Shown here in pieces: positions 40,033 to 48,660 of a stretch of 64,000 nt of DNA. A program made the translations under genes and the position numbers. Below the pieces are notes generated by a model that saw nothing but the letters and a program-made list of their open reading frames with translations, was not told the DNA's origin and made no database searches. The DNA is from Vogesella sp. LIG4 (GTDB lineage Bacteria; Pseudomonadota; Gammaproteobacteria; Burkholderiales; Chromobacteriaceae): assembly GCF_900090205.1 (NCBI RefSeq), contig NZ_LT607802.1, forward strand, positions 963,846 to 1,027,845, read 5' to 3'. Positions within the stretch are counted from its first letter, which is position 1; each line of letters begins with the position of its first letter.

Positions 40033-40743
40033 ATGAGCTGGTTGCAACACGTTTTTGACACCGTGGTACTCGACTGGGGGCCGGCGATGCTGGATGGCGC
40101 GCTGGTTACCCTGCAGATTTCCGCCGGCGCCTTTTCCGTCGGCCTGGTCATCGGCCTCATGGTGGCCATGACCAAACTGGCCGGCCCGCGCCCGCTGGTG
40201 CTGCTGGCCAACCTGTACACCAGCATCTGCCGCGCCGTACCGGAGCTGCTGCTGATCCTGCTGCTGTATTACGCCGGCGGCGACCTGATCAACTTCGTCC
40301 TGGCGCAGTTCGGCCAGGGCCCGGCGCCGATCAACGGCTTCATCGCCGCCGTGGTGGTGCTGGGCATCGTGCAGGGCGCCTACGCCGGCGAGATCATCCG
40401 CGGCGCCATCCAGTCGATCCCGCCCGGCCACATCGAGGCGGCACGCGCCTTCGGCTGCCGCCGCGGCATGGTACTGCAGCGCATCATCCTGCCGGAGATG
40501 CTGCCCTACGCACTGGGCGGGCTGTCCAACCTGTGGCTCATCCTGATCAAGGACAGCGCGCTGATCAGCGTGGTGGGCTACAGCGAGCTGCTGTTCACCA
40601 CCAAGCAGGCCGCCGGCTCCACCCGCGAATACCTGCTGTTCTACATCTCGGTATCGGTGGTCTACCTGCTGATCACCCTGCTCTCCAACCTGCTGTTCAG
40701 CCGCTTCGATCGCCGCATCGGCCGCTGGATGCCCGCCCACTGA
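40033..40743 (+). CDS. Basic amino acid ABC transporter permease (HisQ/ArtQ type)
   Basis: 236 residues, five or six membrane segments. Amino-acid permease signature RAVPELLLILLLYYAGG and EAA loop GAIQSIPPGHIEAARAFGCRRGMVLQRI before LPEMLPYALGG. It lies 13 bases upstream of the second permease. Confidence 0.93.
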   Translation: MSWLQHVFDTVVLDWGPAMLDGALVTLQISAGAFSVGLVIGLMVAMTKLAGPRPLVLLANLYTSICRAVPELLLILLLYYAGGDLINFVLAQFGQGPAPINGFIAAVVVLGIVQGAYAGEIIRGAIQSIPPGHIEAARAFGCRRGMVLQRIILPEMLPYALGGLSNLWLILIKDSALISVVGYSELLFTTKQAAGSTREYLLFYISVSVVYLLITLLSNLLFSRFDRRIGRWMPAH

Positions 40744-40756
40744 CCGGGAGCGCGAC

Positions 40757-41452
40757 ATGGATTTTTCCTGGCTTACCCAATACAGCCCGCAGCTGTGGCT
40801 GGCACTGCTTACCACCGTGGAGCTGCTGCTGATCTCCGGCGTGCTGGGCTTTCTGCTGGCGGTGCTGGTGGCCTTTGGCCGGCTGTCGAAGCAGCCTTTC
40901 ATCGCCTGGCTCAGCCTGTCCTACACCAACCTGATCCGCGGCACGCCGCTCCTGGTGCAGATCTACGTGATGTATTACGGCCTGGGCAGCCTGTTCCAGA
41001 ACAGCCCGCTGCTGCGCGACAGCTGGCTATGGCCCTACCTGCGAGAAGGCTTCTGGTACGTGGCGCTGGCGCTCACCCTCAGCGTGGGCGGCTACCTGGG
41101 CGAGGTGATCAAGGGCGGCCTGCGCGGCGTGCCCAAGGGCGAGCTGGAAGCCGCCCGCGCGCTGGGCATGCCGCGCAGCCTGCTGATCCGCCGCATCTGG
41201 CTGCCGCGCACGCTGTACATGCTGCTGCCCACCCTGGCAGGGGAGTCGGTGATGCTGCTCAAGTCCACCGCGCTGGCCTCCACCGTGGCGGTAATGGACG
41301 CGCTGGGCCTGGCCAACCTGATCCGCAACCAGACCTTTCTCACCTACGAACCGCTGCTGTTGATGGCCGGCCTGTACCTGCTGCTGGCGCTGATCATCGA
41401 GCAGTCGTTCAAGCGGCTGGAATCCCGGCTGCCGTTCCGCAACACGCTGTAA
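40757..41452 (+). CDS. Basic amino acid ABC transporter permease (HisM/ArtM type)
   Basis: 231 residues. Signature NLIRGTPLLVQIYVMYYGLG and EAA loop GGLRGVPKGELEAARALGMPRSLLIRRI before WLPRTLYMLLPT. It pairs with the preceding permease and is followed by aruH 25 bases later, tying uptake to catabolism in one transcript. Confidence 0.93.
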   Translation: MDFSWLTQYSPQLWLALLTTVELLLISGVLGFLLAVLVAFGRLSKQPFIAWLSLSYTNLIRGTPLLVQIYVMYYGLGSLFQNSPLLRDSWLWPYLREGFWYVALALTLSVGGYLGEVIKGGLRGVPKGELEAARALGMPRSLLIRRIWLPRTLYMLLPTLAGESVMLLKSTALASTVAVMDALGLANLIRNQTFLTYEPLLLMAGLYLLLALIIEQSFKRLESRLPFRNTL

Positions 41453-41477
41453 GAACCCGTTTACGAGGATCACCCGC

Positions 41478-42662
41478 ATGCACTACTCCAGTCTGGTAGA
41501 CCGCCTGGCCGGCAAACGCACCGATGCCTGGCAGATTCACTACGCCGCCCTGCAGGCACAGGCCCAGGGCCAGGAAGTGTTCGTTCTCAGCGTGGGCGAC
41601 CCCGATTTCGCCACCCCGGAACACATCACCGAACGCGCGGTGAGCGCGCTGCGCGGCGGCGACACCCACTACAGCGAGGTGAACGGCCGCCTGGGGCTGC
41701 GCCGCGCCATCGCCGCCATGCACAGCGAGGAAACCGGCCAGCCGGTGGATGCCGACCAGGTGATCGTGGTCGGCGGCGCGCAGAACGGCCTGTTCGCCGT
41801 GGCGCAGTGCCTGTGCCAGGCCGGTGACGAAGTGCTGGTGCCGGAGCCGATGTACCTCACCTACGAAGCCAGCATCCGCGCCAGCGGCGCCACCCTGGTG
41901 CCGGTGCCGGTGAGCGTGGAGGAAGGCTTCCACATTCGCCCGGAGGCGTTTGCCGCCGCCATCACCCCGCGCACCCGCGCCATCTTCATCGCCACCCCCA
42001 ACAACCCCAGCGGCGCGGTGATGACGCGCGAGGAGCTGGATGCCATCGCCGCGCTGGCCAAGGCCCACGACCTGTGGGTGGTGTCGGACGAAGTGTACGC
42101 CAGCCTTACCTTCGAGCGTCCGCACATCAGCATGGTGAGCCTGCCGGGCATGGCCGAGCGCACCGTCACCATCGGCAGCCTGTCCAAATCGCACGCCATG
42201 GCCGGCTGGCGCACCGGCTGGGTGGTGGCGCCGCGCGAGCTGATCATCCACCTGGAGCGGCTGGCGCTGTGCATGCTGTACGGCCTGCCCGGCTTCGTGC
42301 AGGAGGCCGCCCAGCTGGCGGTGGAACAGCGCGGCCCGGTGATCGCCGCCATGCGCGACACCTACCGCCGCCGCCGCGACGTGTGCCACCAGCTGCTGTC
42401 GAAAGTGCCCGGCCTGCGCTGCCGCCTGCCGGAAGCCGGCATGTTCATGCTGCTGGACGTGCGCGGCACCGGCCTCAGCGCCCATGACTTCGCCTGGCAG
42501 CTGTTCCGCGAAACCGGCGTGTCGGTGCTGGATGCCAGCGCCTTCGGCGACACCGCCGCCGGCTTCGTGCGCCTGGGCTTCGTGCTGGACGAGGCGCGGC
42601 TGGCGGAAGCCTGCCGCCGCATCGCCCGCTTTGTGACCCAGCTGCAGGCGCAGCCAGCATGA
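41478..42662 (+). CDS. aruH: Arginine:pyruvate-type aminotransferase (AruH-like)
   Basis: PLP-dependent class I/II aminotransferase, 394 residues, close in sequence pattern to Pseudomonas AruH, which converts L-arginine to 2-ketoarginine. N-terminus MHYSSLVDRLAGKR, LSVGDPDFATPEHI, substrate region TPNNPSGAVM, PLP lysine K237 in GSLSKSHAMAGWRTGW, and the carboxylate arginine in VRLGFVLDE. Context (basic amino acid transporter before, AruI-like decarboxylase and aldehyde dehydrogenase after) supports arginine or a close relative as substrate. Repeat B3 fills the gap to aruI. Confidence 0.85.
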   Translation: MHYSSLVDRLAGKRTDAWQIHYAALQAQAQGQEVFVLSVGDPDFATPEHITERAVSALRGGDTHYSEVNGRLGLRRAIAAMHSEETGQPVDADQVIVVGGAQNGLFAVAQCLCQAGDEVLVPEPMYLTYEASIRASGATLVPVPVSVEEGFHIRPEAFAAAITPRTRAIFIATPNNPSGAVMTREELDAIAALAKAHDLWVVSDEVYASLTFERPHISMVSLPGMAERTVTIGSLSKSHAMAGWRTGWVVAPRELIIHLERLALCMLYGLPGFVQEAAQLAVEQRGPVIAAMRDTYRRRRDVCHQLLSKVPGLRCRLPEAGMFMLLDVRGTGLSAHDFAWQLFRETGVSVLDASAFGDTAAGFVRLGFVLDEARLAEACRRIARFVTQLQAQPA

Positions 42663-42671
42663 GAGCCTGCA

Positions 42672-42792
42672 CACGATCTGCTGCGCGTCGGCGATACGGC
42701 GTGAATTCGACTCAGGGATGCGCATTGACTCCATGTCAATTCCGCTTCCTCAGCCGGTTTCGCCTTGTCTCGCTCTAGCTCGCTAGATCGTG
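42672..42792 (+). repeat. Dispersed palindromic repeat family B, copy B3
   Basis: 121 bp between aruH and aruI with ends CACGATCTG and AGATCGTG. The inner hairpin reads TTGAC-TCCAT-GTCAA; compared with TTTAC/GTAAA in B1 and B2, one base pair has changed on both sides. The aruI ribosome site lies just beyond it. Confidence 0.75.
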
Positions 42793-42825
42793 AGCACGCT
42801 CTACGACTCAAGAAAGGAGCGCAAT

Positions 42826-44427
42826 ATGAAAACCCTGGGCGTCTACCTGACCGAACTGTTGGCCGCATACGGTGTGGATACCGTGTTCGGCATCCCCGGC
42901 GTGCATACCGTGGAGCTGTACCGCGGCCTCGCCGACAGCCCCATCCGCCATATCACCGCCCGCCACGAGCAGAGCCTGGGCTTCATGGCCGACGGCTACG
43001 CCCGCGTCAGCGGCAAGCCCGGCGTGTGCCTGGTGATCTCCGGCCCCGGCCTCACCAACACCCTCACCGCCATGGGCCAGGCCTATTCCGACTCGGTGCC
43101 GATGCTGGTGATCTCCGGCGTCAACGCGCTGGGCAAGCTGGGCTCCGGCAACGGCTACCTGCACGAGCTGCCGGACCAGCAGGCGCTGGCCAGCCAGGTG
43201 TGCGCCTTCAGCCACAGCCTGACCCGCGCCGAGGAGCTGCCGCAGGTGCTGGCGCGCGCCTTCGCGGTGTTCGACGGCGCCCGGCCGCGCCCGGTGCATA
43301 TCGAGATTCCGCTGGACCTGATGTCGGCGCCGGCCGACCACCTGCCGCTGCCGCTGCGCCCGCCGCGGCTGAGCCGTGGCGCCGCGCCGGCCGGCGAGCT
43401 GGCACTGGCCGCCAAACAGCTGCGCGAAGCCAGCCGGCCGCTGCTGCTGGTGGGCGGCGGCGCCACCGCCGCTGCCGCCGACATCGCCCGGCTGGCCGAG
43501 CTGCTGGATGCGCCCACCCTGATGACCATCAACGCGCGCGGCGTGCTGCCCGCCGGCCACCCGCTGGCGCTGTCCTGCACGCCGTCGCTGCCGGCGGCGC
43601 GCGCGCTGATCGACAGCAGCGACGTGGTGCTGGCCATCGGCACCGAGATCGGCCCCACCGACTACGACATGTACGCCGACGGCGGCTTCACGCTGCCCGG
43701 GCGGCTGATCCGCATCGATATCGACCCGCAGCAGCTGTTCCGCAACCGCGCCGCCGACCTGCCGCTGCTGGGTGACGCCGCCGCCAGCGTGGCCGCGCTC
43801 TGCCTGCTGCTGAACGGGCCGTGCGCCAGCCGCCAGGGCGCCGAACGCGCGGCGCGGGCTCGTGCAGGATTTGCCGAGCAGCTGGACGCGCAAAGCCGCG
43901 ACGACCTGGCGCTGCTGCACCAGGTGCGCGACGCGCTGCCGCAGGCGCGCTGGGTGGGCGACTCCACCCGCCTGGTGTACGCCGGCAACCTCGGCTTCGA
44001 TGCGCTGGCGCCGCGCCACTGGTTCAACGCCTCGGTGGGCTTCGGCGCGCTGGGTTACGGCCTGCCGGCGGCGATAGGCGCCGCACTGGCCGCCGCGCCG
44101 CAACCGGTGATCTGCCTCGCCGGCGACGGCGGCTTCCAGTTCACCCTGGCCGAGCTGGGCACCGCGGTGGAAAGCGACACCCCGCTGATCGTGCTGCTGC
44201 TCAACAACCGCTGCTACGGCGAAATCCGCGCCGCGATGCAGGCGGTGGCGGTAACGCCGCTGGGCGTGGACCTGCACAGCCCGGACTTCGTGGCACTGGC
44301 CCGCGCCTATGGCTGGCACGCCGAGCGTGTCATCGGCAACGGCGCCATCGTGGCGGCGGTGCAGGCCGCCGCCGGCCGCCGCCAGCCTACCCTGATCGAA
44401 ATTCCGGCTCCGGCGCCGGGGCAGTAA
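42826..44427 (+). CDS. aruI: Thiamine-diphosphate 2-ketoarginine decarboxylase (AruI-like)
   Basis: 533 residues of the acetolactate synthase/pyruvate decarboxylase fold. In the arginine transaminase route AruI turns 5-guanidino-2-oxopentanoate into 4-guanidinobutyraldehyde. The cofactor-activating glutamate is E48 (RHEQSLGFMADGYAR). The ThDP/magnesium motif is GDGGFQFTLAELG ... LLNNRCYG near residues 433-462. The start at 42826 is set by AAAGGAGCGCAAT; an upstream GTG lies inside repeat B3 and is rejected. Distinction from other 2-keto acid decarboxylases rests on the operon. Confidence 0.83.
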   Translation: MKTLGVYLTELLAAYGVDTVFGIPGVHTVELYRGLADSPIRHITARHEQSLGFMADGYARVSGKPGVCLVISGPGLTNTLTAMGQAYSDSVPMLVISGVNALGKLGSGNGYLHELPDQQALASQVCAFSHSLTRAEELPQVLARAFAVFDGARPRPVHIEIPLDLMSAPADHLPLPLRPPRLSRGAAPAGELALAAKQLREASRPLLLVGGGATAAAADIARLAELLDAPTLMTINARGVLPAGHPLALSCTPSLPAARALIDSSDVVLAIGTEIGPTDYDMYADGGFTLPGRLIRIDIDPQQLFRNRAADLPLLGDAAASVAALCLLLNGPCASRQGAERAARARAGFAEQLDAQSRDDLALLHQVRDALPQARWVGDSTRLVYAGNLGFDALAPRHWFNASVGFGALGYGLPAAIGAALAAAPQPVICLAGDGGFQFTLAELGTAVESDTPLIVLLLNNRCYGEIRAAMQAVAVTPLGVDLHSPDFVALARAYGWHAERVIGNGAIVAAVQAAAGRRQPTLIEIPAPAPGQ

Positions 44428-44468
44428 GCCGCCTTCACTGACCGGACGCTGACCAACAAGGAACCGAG

Positions 44469-45956
44469 ATGGACAAGAACTTTGCATACTGGCAAGCCCG
44501 CGCCGCCGCGCTGCCCGTCGAACTGCGCGCCTTCATCGACGGCGCCTACAGCTGGGCCGCCGACGGCGAAACCCTGCCCTGCATCAGCCCGGCCGATGGC
44601 CGCCTGCTGGGCGAATTCGCCCGCTGCGGCAGTGCCGACGTGGATCGTGCGGTAGCCGCCGCCCGCCGCAGCTTCGAGGCCGGCAGCTGGTCGCGACTGG
44701 CGCCGCGCGAGCGCAAGGCGGTGCTGCTGCGCTGGGCTGCCCTGCTGCGCGAGCACAGCGAGGAACTGGCGCTGCTGGAAACGCTGGACGTGGGCAAGCC
44801 CATCGGCGACACCACCGCCATCGACCTGCCCAGCACCCTCTATTGCCTGGAATGGTACGCCGAGGCCATCGACAAACAGCATGGCGAGGTGATTCCGGGC
44901 GACGGCAGCTTTCTCGGCACCGTCACCCGCGAGCCGATAGGCGTGGTCGGCGCCATCGTGCCGTGGAACTACCCGCTGCTGATGGCGATGTGGAAACTGG
45001 CGCCGGCGCTGGCCACCGGCAACAGCGTGCTGCTCAAGCCGTCGGAGCGCTCGCCGCTGACCGCGCTGCGCATCGCCGCGCTGGCGCGCGAGGCCGGGCT
45101 GCCGGACGGCGTGCTGAACGTGCTGCCGGGCGACGGCAAGGTGGGCGATCTGCTGGCGCGCCACGCCGACGTGGACTGCATCGCCTTCACCGGCTCCGGC
45201 GCGGTTGGCCGCAAGATCCTGCACGCCGCCGCCGACAGCAATATGAAGCGGGTGTGGACCGAGCTGGGCGGCAAGTCGCCCAATATCGTGTTCGACGACG
45301 TGGCGGATATCGAACAGGCCGCCAGCAGCGCGGCGTTTGCCATCTTCTACAACCTGGGCCAGGTGTGCAGCGCCGGCTCGCGCGTGCTGGTTCAGCGCAG
45401 CATCCTGCCCGCCTTCCGCGCGGCGCTGCTGGCGGTAGCCACCGATTGCGTGCCCGGCCACCCGCTGGACCCGGCCACCCGCTTTGGCGCGCTGGTGGAC
45501 CGCGTTCACTGCGACAACGTGGCGCGCTATGTCGAGCTGGGCCGCAGCGAAGCCACGCTGCTCACCGGCGGCCAGCGCCTGGCGCAGGACGGCGGCTGCT
45601 ACCTGCAACCCACGGTGTTCGAGTGCGCCAGCGGCGACGAGCGCATCGCGCGCGAGGAGATTTTCGGCCCGGTGCTGGTGATCGTGCCCTTCGACGACGA
45701 GGAGGATGCCATCCGCCTGGCCAATGACAGCGACTACGGCCTGGCCGCCGCGCTGTGGAGCCGCGACATCGGCCGCGTGCACGCGGTAGGCAGCCGCCTG
45801 CGCGCCGGCACGGTATGGGTGAACTGCTACGACGAGCTGGCGGACATGAACTTCCCCTTCGGCGGCTACAAGCAATCCGGCAACGGCCGCGACAACTCGC
45901 TGCACGCGCTGGACAAGTACACCGAGCTCAAATCCACCATCATGCGTCTGCGTTGA
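44469..45956 (+). CDS. Aldehyde dehydrogenase (KauB/PuuC-like)
   Basis: NAD(P)-dependent aldehyde dehydrogenase, 495 residues. Motifs: VPWNYPLLMAMWKLAPAL, FTGSGAVGRKIL, general base E265 in WTELGGKSPN, nucleophile C300 in GQVCSAGSR, and EEIFGPVLVIVPF. It most resembles gamma-guanidinobutyraldehyde and gamma-glutamyl-aminobutyraldehyde dehydrogenases. In this operon it should oxidise 4-guanidinobutyraldehyde to 4-guanidinobutyrate. A guanidinobutyrase to complete the path to GABA was not found in the window. The gene ends at a good terminator. Confidence 0.88.
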   Translation: MDKNFAYWQARAAALPVELRAFIDGAYSWAADGETLPCISPADGRLLGEFARCGSADVDRAVAAARRSFEAGSWSRLAPRERKAVLLRWAALLREHSEELALLETLDVGKPIGDTTAIDLPSTLYCLEWYAEAIDKQHGEVIPGDGSFLGTVTREPIGVVGAIVPWNYPLLMAMWKLAPALATGNSVLLKPSERSPLTALRIAALAREAGLPDGVLNVLPGDGKVGDLLARHADVDCIAFTGSGAVGRKILHAAADSNMKRVWTELGGKSPNIVFDDVADIEQAASSAAFAIFYNLGQVCSAGSRVLVQRSILPAFRAALLAVATDCVPGHPLDPATRFGALVDRVHCDNVARYVELGRSEATLLTGGQRLAQDGGCYLQPTVFECASGDERIAREEIFGPVLVIVPFDDEEDAIRLANDSDYGLAAALWSRDIGRVHAVGSRLRAGTVWVNCYDELADMNFPFGGYKQSGNGRDNSLHALDKYTELKSTIMRLR

Positions 45957-45967
45957 TGCTTTTTCGG

Positions 45968-45999
45968 GGTGCGGCCGGGGGGCGGCCGCACCTTTTTTT
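45968..45999 (+). terminator. Rho-independent terminator of the arginine operon
   Basis: GGTGCGGCC (45968-45976) with GGCCGCACC (45984-45992), a 7-base loop and a run of seven T (45993-45999). The stem contains the TGCGGCC core of the uptake-like motif. Confidence 0.9.
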
Positions 46000-46130
46000 A
46001 CCCTGCCCACTCCTCCACGCTGCTTGCCACGCCACAACCGGCCGCAGCATCGCTTGATCTGGCGCAACTGTGCCTGCCGGATGCCTGACGCGCTGTCGAT
46101 TACTAGTACATCTCATTTACAATAGCGGTC

Positions 46131-46961
46131 ATGGTTAACCAGCTGCTACGTCTTTGCCTGCTGCTCACCGGGCTGACGAGCCTGGCCGCCAGTGCCTTTG
46201 CCGCCCCGCTGCCGCTGGTGGTGGCGCTGGGTGAGCACAAACCTCCCTACATCCTGCAGGACAAGCACGCCGGTATCGAATACGAGCTGGTCACCACCGC
46301 CTTGCGCAATGCCGGCTACGAGCCGCAGGTGGTGTTCATGCCCAACCAGCGCGCGCAGCAGGCGCTGACCGAAGGGCGGGTGGACGCCGCCATCTCGCGC
46401 AACGGCCCCTTCGTGTCGGTGCCCTATATCGCCTACCACAATATGGCGCTGACGCTGTGCGAGCGCCGGCTGCGGCTGGGCAGCATCAACGACCTGACCC
46501 GCTACCGGGTGGCGGCCTTTCACAATGCGCAGCGCTTTCTCGGCCCCGAGTACGCCGCCATGACGCGCGACAGCCACGATTACACCGAGGTATCGCCGCA
46601 GCCCATTCTCGGCAACCTGCTGTACACCGGCCGCAGCGATGTGGTGATCTCCGACCTGTTCGTGTTTCTCGGCCTGACGCCGCAGCTGTCGCTGCCGGCC
46701 GGCGCCATCCGCCCGGTGTGCAGCCACGCGCTGTTCCCGCCCACGCTGTACTCGCTGTCGTTCCGCAGCCCGGAAGCCTGGCAGCGCTTCAACCAGGCCA
46801 TCCGCCAGCTGGCGCGCAGCGGCTTCTACGCCAAACTGGCACGCAGCTACCAGCTGCAGGACAAGCAGGGCCACGCGTTGTTCAGCCCGGACACCGTGGT
46901 GCGCACCCCACCCGGCGGCCAGCGCTGGGTGGCACCCATCAGCGCGTCGCAACCCCGCTAG
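46131..46961 (+). CDS. Orphan periplasmic binding-like protein
   Basis: 276 residues, signal peptide LCLLLTGLTSLAASAFA. Family 3-like fold: LVVALGEHKPPYILQDKHAGIEYELV, GRVDAAISRNGPF and GRSDVVISDLFVF. It lacks an adjacent transporter and is more diverged than the arginine-binding protein. The C-terminal tail is Pro- and Arg-rich. It sits between the arginine operon terminator and the MocR gene, convergent with the latter. The ligand cannot be inferred. Confidence 0.8.
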   Translation: MVNQLLRLCLLLTGLTSLAASAFAAPLPLVVALGEHKPPYILQDKHAGIEYELVTTALRNAGYEPQVVFMPNQRAQQALTEGRVDAAISRNGPFVSVPYIAYHNMALTLCERRLRLGSINDLTRYRVAAFHNAQRFLGPEYAAMTRDSHDYTEVSPQPILGNLLYTGRSDVVISDLFVFLGLTPQLSLPAGAIRPVCSHALFPPTLYSLSFRSPEAWQRFNQAIRQLARSGFYAKLARSYQLQDKQGHALFSPDTVVRTPPGGQRWVAPISASQPR

Positions 46962-46994
46962 CAGCCCGCTGTCTTGTCGGCCTTGCGGCCAACC

Positions 46995-48503
46995 TTACAG
47001 CCCGCAACCGTGGCGGATCACCCGCGCCAGGGTGGCGAAGTGGCGGGCGATGTCAGCCTCGTCCACGTGGGCATAGCCCAGCAGCAGGCCGGGCTGCGGC
47101 TGCGGGCCGCGGTAGTACTGGCTTAGCGGCCGGGTGAGGATGCCGGCCGCCATCGCCGCCTCGCACAGCGCCTGGTCGTTGCTGCCCTGCGGCAGCCCCA
47201 GCACCAGGTGCAGGCCGGCGGCGCCGTCATGCACCGGCAACCGCTCGCCGAAATGCTGGCGAATGGCGGTGAGCAGCGCCTGGCGCCGCCGCGCGTACAG
47301 CTGACGCATGCGGCGGATGTGGGCGACGAAGTGGCCCTCTGCAATGAAATCCGCCAGCACCGCCTGCGTCAGGTACTGGCCGCCGCGATACAGCTCGGAC
47401 AAACCGGTCTGGAAGCTTTCCACCAGCGCCTCCGGCACCACCATGTAGGCCAGCCGCAGCCCCGGGTAGATCACCTTGGAAAAGGTGGCGAGATAAATCA
47501 CCCGCCCGTGCGCATCCAGCCCCTGCAGCGAGGGCAGCGGCGGGCGGCCGTAGCGGAATTCGCTGTCGTAGTCGTCCTCCACGATCCAGCAGTTGTGGCG
47601 CCGCGCATAGGCCAGCAGCCGGCGCCGCCGCGCCAGGCTCATCACCGCGCCCAGCGGGTACTGGTGCGAGGGCGATACGTAGATCAGCCGCGGCACGCCC
47701 TGGCGCATGCCCTCGTCCAGCTTCAGCCCCTGTTCGTCCACCGCCACCGGCAGCGTGTTCAGCCCGGCGCTGCGCCATACGCTGTGCACGCCCCAGTAGC
47801 CGGGGTCTTCCACCCAGGCCGCATCGCCGCTGTCGGCCAGCAGCAGCGACACCAGCTGCATGGCGGCGTGGGTGCCGTTGGTGACGATGATCTGCTCCGG
47901 CGCGCAACGCACGCCGCGCGAGCTGCGCAGGTAGTCGGCCAGCTGCTGGCGCAGCGCCGGCAGCCCCGGCCCCACCGCGTAGGTGAGCAGGTCCGGCTGC
48001 GGCTTGCGCCACTGGCGGTTCTGCAGCCGCATCCAGATGCGCGCTGGAAAGGTGCGCACCTCCGGCACGCCGGGCATGAAGGCGCCCCACTGCCGCTCGG
48101 CGGCGCCGGCCTGCGCCACCAGCGCCTGGCCGCGCCCGGAAATGGCCGCCAGCGCCGGCGGCGCTGCGGCAGGCTGTGCGGTGTCGTGGCCTACCAGCCG
48201 GTCCGGGCGGGTATCCAGCACGAAAGTGCCCTGGCCGACGCCGGCGCTGACATAGCCCTCTGCGGCCAACCTTTCGTAGACGTGGATCACCGTATTGCGC
48301 GCCACGCCCAGCTCGCTGGCCAGCTGGCGCGACGACGGCAGCCGCAGCCCCGGCGGCAGCTGCTCCTGCAGCATGGCGTCGCGCAGCAGGCGGTACAGCT
48401 GCTGGTTGTTGGCCTCGTGGCTGGCGGGGTCGAACTGCTGCTGCAACAGGTCGGCCAGCAGCGGCGAACTACCGCTGCTGGCGGCGGGTGGCAAGGTGGA
48501 CAC
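46995..48503 (-). CDS. MocR/GabR-type transcriptional regulator (GntR-aminotransferase fusion)
   Basis: 502 residues. N-terminal GntR winged helix (LYRLLRDAMLQEQLPPGLRLPSSRQLASELGVARNTVIHVYERL, about residues 33-80) fused to a class I aminotransferase-like domain with the PLP lysine in LATFSKVIYPGLRLAY. The start is GTG 48503. It is divergent from gabP, so a GabR-like role (PLP-GABA aldimine sensing) is plausible. The 157-bp gap holds an 11-bp inverted repeat. An uptake-like motif is in the gene at 48261 and another at its 3' end (46984). Confidence 0.88.
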   Translation of the reverse strand: MSTLPPAASSGSSPLLADLLQQQFDPASHEANNQQLYRLLRDAMLQEQLPPGLRLPSSRQLASELGVARNTVIHVYERLAAEGYVSAGVGQGTFVLDTRPDRLVGHDTAQPAAAPPALAAISGRGQALVAQAGAAERQWGAFMPGVPEVRTFPARIWMRLQNRQWRKPQPDLLTYAVGPGLPALRQQLADYLRSSRGVRCAPEQIIVTNGTHAAMQLVSLLLADSGDAAWVEDPGYWGVHSVWRSAGLNTLPVAVDEQGLKLDEGMRQGVPRLIYVSPSHQYPLGAVMSLARRRRLLAYARRHNCWIVEDDYDSEFRYGRPPLPSLQGLDAHGRVIYLATFSKVIYPGLRLAYMVVPEALVESFQTGLSELYRGGQYLTQAVLADFIAEGHFVAHIRRMRQLYARRRQALLTAIRQHFGERLPVHDGAAGLHLVLGLPQGSNDQALCEAAMAAGILTRPLSQYYRGPQPQPGLLLGYAHVDEADIARHFATLARVIRHGCGL

Positions 48504-48560
48504 GGGCCATTGGCTCCATCAGAAAAACACGATTGGGTCTAATTATATCGCCAATGGCCC
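48504..48560. promoter_or_regulatory. Candidate operator between the MocR gene and gabP
   Basis: GGGCCATTGGC (48504-48514) and GCCAATGGCCC (48550-48560) are perfect 11-bp inverted arms 35 bp apart; a further ATTGG lies between them at 48532-48536. The left arm abuts the regulator's GTG start. A good candidate for MocR dimer binding. Confidence 0.45.
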
Positions 48561-48660
48561 CTTACACTGCCGGCCTGCATTCCCCCCAATGCAAACATGA
48601 CAATAAAAAAACAAGGGCCGTACCCGCGGCCTTCCCTGGATCAATAGAGAGTAATAGTTG

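Noticed and set aside
42790-42825. Earlier GTG start for aruI
   Set aside because: It lies in the end of repeat B3 and lacks a ribosome site, whereas AAAGGAG precedes the ATG at 42826.
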